Source of the DNA: Phycisphaeraceae bacterium
Lineage (GTDB): Bacteria; Planctomycetota; Phycisphaerae; Phycisphaerales; UBA1924
Length of the DNA: 64,000 bases
Assembly: GCA_026126305.1 (NCBI GenBank)
Contig: JAHCJI010000009.1
Coordinates: 1-64,000, forward strand
Reading direction: 5' to 3'
The notes beneath the pieces are model-generated. The model did no database searches. It saw nothing but the letters and a program-made list of their open reading frames with translations, and was not told the origin of the DNA. Made by a program: the position numbers and the translations under genes. The stretch's first letter is position 1. Each line of letters begins with the position of its first letter. This document shows positions 61,089-64,000 of this stretch, in pieces.

Positions 61089-63575
61089 ATGGGTGATGCA
61101 ATCCGTAGCGGTGGTGTTCGGGCAACTAGTCAGCGGATCTGGCTGGTCGGCACGGTCCTGCTGGGCATGGTGCTCGCAGGGCCGATGGCTCGGGCTGACG
61201 ATGTCTGCCAGACGGTCTGGACAGTCTTGGGTTCGGGCACCAATGGAACGGTCAGAGCCATAGCCGCGTTCGATGATGGCACCGGGCCGGCGCTGTACAT
61301 CGGCGGCGACTTCTCGCAGGCCGGGGGGCAGGCGGCGAGCAACATCGCGAAGTGGGATGGAAGCACCTGGTCACCGCTCGGAGCCGGGACGAACGCAAGA
61401 GTGAATGCTCTGGCCGTCTTTGATGACGGCACCGGGCCAGCCCTGTACGCCGGGGGCGAGTTTGGCGGTGCGGGAGGCATCACTGCGTTTCGCGTGGCCC
61501 GCTGGAACGGATCGCAATGGTCGAGCCTGGGTTCTGGTCTGACCGGGTTTACGGTGCGTGATCTGGCAGTCTTCGACGATGGCAGCGGGCCGGCGCTGTA
61601 CGCAACGGGTCAGTTTCAGACCGCAGGCGGGCAGCCGGTCAGAAACATCGCCAAGTGGAATGGTGCCGCATGGTCGCCCCTGGCCGGGCCGATCGGCGAG
61701 GGACTTGATGGGGACCCGGTGTCCCTTGCCGTCTTTAACGACGGGTCGGGGCCAGCGCTGTATGTGGGCGGCCTGTTCAGAACGGCTGGCGGACAGATGG
61801 TCAGCAATATTGCCCGCTGGAACGGCTCGACCTGGTCCCCCGTTGGCTCCGGGGTCAACAGCTATACCCGAGCGCTGGCGGTTTTTGATGACGGGTCAGG
61901 GTCTGCCCTCTTTGCAGGCGGCGCGTTCACCACAGCAGGCGGGCAGCCGGTCAAGTACATCGCACGCTGGGACGGCAGTGCATGGTCGCCACTGGCCGGG
62001 CCGCTCGACGAAGGCACGAACCAGTTCGTTCAGTCTCTGGCGGTCTTCGACGACGGGCGTGGTCCGGCGCTCTATGTCGGCGGGAGTTTCACGCAGGCTG
62101 GCGGGCAGGCGGCCGCACGCATCGCACGCTGGGATGGCTCGGCATGGTCGCCCGTTTCAAGTGGCATGAACGGCCCGGTCTCCGCGCTGGGCGTGTTTGG
62201 TGACGGCTCGGGCGAGATGCTCTGCGCTGGAGGGACGTTCTCGCAGGCTGGCGGGCAGGATGCCCACAACATCAGCGCCTACCGCGCTTCCATCGGGACA
62301 TGGGCACCGGTCGGCAGCGGTGCGAACGACGCCATTCGCGTGTTTCGAAGGGCCGATCTTGGCAGCGGCGAAGAACTGTTCATCGGCGGCGAATTCACCT
62401 CGATGCTGGGCCAGAGCCTGCACGGGATTGCCCGTTACGACGGCCAGCAGATCTCGCCGCTTGGAGCCGGGCTTGGCGCCGCAGGATCTTCCGTGCACGC
62501 ATTCGTCATGCACGATGACGGCTCGGGTCCAGCGATCTATGTCGGAGGCACCTTTACGCAGGCAGGCGGCGGGCCGGGAAATTACATCGCCCGCTGGGAC
62601 GGATCGCAATGGTCGAGCCTGGGCTCGGGTACTAACAACACGGTCCTTGCCCTCGCATCGGTCGATCATGGCAGCGGGCCGGTGCTCTATGCGGGCGGCC
62701 TCTTTACGCAGGCTGGCGGGCAGCCCGCTAACCGGATCGCACGCTGGAACGGCAGTGCATGGGAGACGGTCGCAGGTGGGGCCTGTTCCAACGTGCGCGC
62801 GATGGCTGTGATCGGCCCGAACCTCATCATCGGCGACGATTTCACCCACGTCGGCGGCAGTGGCTGCTTCGGCGGTGTCGATGCCAACCACATCGCCCGC
62901 TTCAATGGCACTGCATGGTCAACGCTCGGCAATGGCACCAACGGGTCCGTTTACAGCCTGCTCGTACAAGCCAATGAATCGGGCACAACGCTCTTTGCTG
63001 GCGGGGGCTTCACTGTGGCGGGCAGCGTCTCCGCCAACCGCGTTGCCCGATGGAACGGGAGCGTCTGGTCACGCGTCGGGGCCGGTTTCGATGGCGGCAT
63101 CGTGCAGAGTCTTGCCTTGCTCGACCTCGGTCTTGATGGAAACCCGATCGCCATTGCCCTCGGCAGCTTCACACACTCCGGCGGTCGCACGGTCAATCAC
63201 ATCGCGCGGTGGGACGGGCAATCCTGGCGGGGCCTGCGCCACGGATCGCACGGAGCGGTCGGGGTGAACCCGGGCGGGACGGCCCTGTCGGTAACCGACT
63301 TCGGCGGCAACGGCGAGTCCATCACCGTCGGAGGATTCTTCACGCAGGCAGGCGGGCAGACGGCCGCACGCATCGCTCGTTGGAGGCTGTGCGATTTCAT
63401 TCCCCCTTGCCCGCCGGACCTCAATGGCGACGGCTCCCTCACGATTTTCGATTTTCTGGAGTTCCAGAACCTCTTCGCTGCGGGCGATATGCGGGCCGAC
63501 TTCGACGGCGACGGAACCCTGACCATCTTCGACTTCCTCGCCTTCCAGAACGCCTTCGCCATCGGCTGCCCGTAA
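61089..63575 (+). CDS. Secreted repeat protein (propeller-like) with GC-type dockerin tail
   Basis: A protein of 828 residues with a purine-rich ribosome site (GAGGAGAGAG) before ATG 61089. Signal peptide ~1-36 (IWLVGTVLLGMVLAGPMARA). About a dozen repeats of ~48 residues with LAVFDDGSGPALYVGG, FTTAGGQPV and ARWDGSAWSPLG-type cores, resembling the delta-60 / Kelch-like repeats of large myxobacterial and planctomycete secreted proteins. The tail has two Asp loops (CPPDLNGDGSLTIFDFLEF, ADFDGDGTLTIFDFLAFQ). The second loop is inside the 440-bp duplication. No enzymatic motif; a surface binding role is likely. Confidence 0.88.
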   Translation: MGDAIRSGGVRATSQRIWLVGTVLLGMVLAGPMARADDVCQTVWTVLGSGTNGTVRAIAAFDDGTGPALYIGGDFSQAGGQAASNIAKWDGSTWSPLGAGTNARVNALAVFDDGTGPALYAGGEFGGAGGITAFRVARWNGSQWSSLGSGLTGFTVRDLAVFDDGSGPALYATGQFQTAGGQPVRNIAKWNGAAWSPLAGPIGEGLDGDPVSLAVFNDGSGPALYVGGLFRTAGGQMVSNIARWNGSTWSPVGSGVNSYTRALAVFDDGSGSALFAGGAFTTAGGQPVKYIARWDGSAWSPLAGPLDEGTNQFVQSLAVFDDGRGPALYVGGSFTQAGGQAAARIARWDGSAWSPVSSGMNGPVSALGVFGDGSGEMLCAGGTFSQAGGQDAHNISAYRASIGTWAPVGSGANDAIRVFRRADLGSGEELFIGGEFTSMLGQSLHGIARYDGQQISPLGAGLGAAGSSVHAFVMHDDGSGPAIYVGGTFTQAGGGPGNYIARWDGSQWSSLGSGTNNTVLALASVDHGSGPVLYAGGLFTQAGGQPANRIARWNGSAWETVAGGACSNVRAMAVIGPNLIIGDDFTHVGGSGCFGGVDANHIARFNGTAWSTLGNGTNGSVYSLLVQANESGTTLFAGGGFTVAGSVSANRVARWNGSVWSRVGAGFDGGIVQSLALLDLGLDGNPIAIALGSFTHSGGRTVNHIARWDGQSWRGLRHGSHGAVGVNPGGTALSVTDFGGNGESITVGGFFTQAGGQTAARIARWRLCDFIPPCPPDLNGDGSLTIFDFLEFQNLFAAGDMRADFDGDGTLTIFDFLAFQNAFAIGCP

Positions 63576-63934
63576 GCAACCAGTCCTCATCCGCCCCGCA
63601 CTGGCAACGGATACCGGATCACCGCGCGGCTGGGCATGGGCGGGTAGTCGATGACCAGCCGTAGGCAGTGGAAGTCTTGGGGGTCCCATCCCGCGCCCTT
63701 GAAGACGCGGGCCATGACACTCGTGTACTGATCGGCCAGGGGCGTCGAGAGGTCGGCACCACGGCCGAGATGGACCGGACGCTCGTCGATGGGCAACCGG
63801 GCGCTCTCGGGGAAGCCCGGTGTCACCACCCACGCGCCGCCATACACAGCGGTTTCCGCAGCGAGGGCCTCGGTCATGTCCCTATGCACGAGCAGGTCGA
63901 AGAGCATCGTCTCCACGGGCATGGCCACCGAGGC
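63495..63934. repeat. 440-bp direct repeat, copy 2
   Basis: Partner of 60267-60706. This copy holds the intact junction between the propeller gene and the converging gene that continues beyond the window, so it is the likely source. Confidence 0.93.
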
Positions 63935-64000
63935 GGCCAGCCAGGCGGTTTCGCCCGGCATCGTGGCGAATCGCGGAACGTCCTGGCGATAGCCAAAGGC
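63587..64000 (-). CDS. Unknown protein, C-terminal part (5' end outside window)
   Basis: The frame is open from the right edge to a TGA at 63587-63589 and gives at least 137 residues, with the start beyond the window (an ATG at 63961 is internal). The text, FGYRQDVPRFATMPGETAWL, LAAETAVYGGAWVVTPGFPE, VHLGRGADLSTPLADQYTSV and WDPQDFHCLRLVIDYPPMP, looks like a soluble protein of mixed alpha/beta type. I do not recognise the family. Its 3' part was copied to 60359-60706. Confidence 0.7.
   Translation of the reverse strand, partial: AFGYRQDVPRFATMPGETAWLAASVAMPVETMLFDLLVHRDMTEALAAETAVYGGAWVVTPGFPESARLPIDERPVHLGRGADLSTPLADQYTSVMARVFKGAGWDPQDFHCLRLVIDYPPMPSRAVIRYPLPVRGG

Noticed and set aside
1..64000. 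tRNA, rRNA, insertion sequences, integrases
   Set aside because: I looked for T-loop GGTTCGA patterns, transposase motifs and terminal inverted repeats with target duplications and found none I could support.

Overview
The window looks like a chromosomal segment of a high-GC planctomycete of the Phycisphaerae/Phycisphaerales type. Three secreted proteins end in the paired Asp-rich 'GC-type dockerin' tail typical of that group (50900-52360, 59148-60347, 61089-63575). Other supporting features are small membrane zinc-ribbon proteins, a YdjY-domain lipoprotein, an ExbB/ExbD operon, a futalosine-pathway menaquinone enzyme (MqnD) and an NfeD/flotillin operon. There are no rRNA or tRNA genes, and no phage, transposase or CRISPR. 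Genes are dense, often with TGATG, ATGA or GTGA overlaps, on both strands.

Layout. 1-2.45 kb: 3' end of an RHS protein with a markedly AT-rich toxin-like tip, a candidate immunity gene and an orphan RHS fragment. 2.4-13.2 kb (minus): a tightly overlapping nine-gene operon. It encodes a membrane-anchored VWA protein, an ExbB/TolQ motor, two ExbD/TolR proteins, three large repeat or secreted proteins, a J-like membrane protein and a MetRS-beta-like tRNA-binding domain. 13.4-17.4 kb: pyrH-frr, an ECF sigma/anti-sigma unit and a DUF4286-like gene. 17.4-20.3 kb: a decaying cluster of zinc-ribbon genes and relics. 20.5-25.5 kb: sucC, a HisN-like phosphatase, two paralogous helical+FN3 genes and four tandem-repeat arrays with 21-bp or 7-bp periods. 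25.6-28.5 kb: a D-amino-acid aminotransferase gene abutting murD, then a YdjY lipoprotein. 28.5-36.6 kb (minus): HtrA protease, panB, nadE, a flippase-like protein, a GT-C glycosyltransferase and a ModA-like lipoprotein. 36.7-41.2 kb: DUF4870, lptB, PEGA lipoprotein, htpX, a TSUP permease and a 3D-domain protein. 41.3-47 kb: floA with two NfeD genes, a Nudix hydrolase, a hairpin-rich putative RNA, mraZ and a flavin-reductase-like gene. 47-58.9 kb: a YyaL/DsbD fusion, another 21-bp array, a dockerin protein, the third FN3 paralogue, mqnD and a three-gene ABC exporter. 59.1-64 kb: two dockerin-tailed secreted proteins joined by a recent duplication of about 440 bp.

The most notable candidate system is the VWA/ExbBD operon. 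The VWA protein carries an SxxxH motif in its single N-terminal membrane helix, as TonB and TolA do, and is encoded with the complete ExbB/ExbD motor. This suggests a proton-motive-force transducer whose output domain is a MIDAS-type VWA domain. The second is a set of 21-bp-period arrays of unrelated sequence, most with inverted terminal units, concentrated near members of a three-gene FN3 family.
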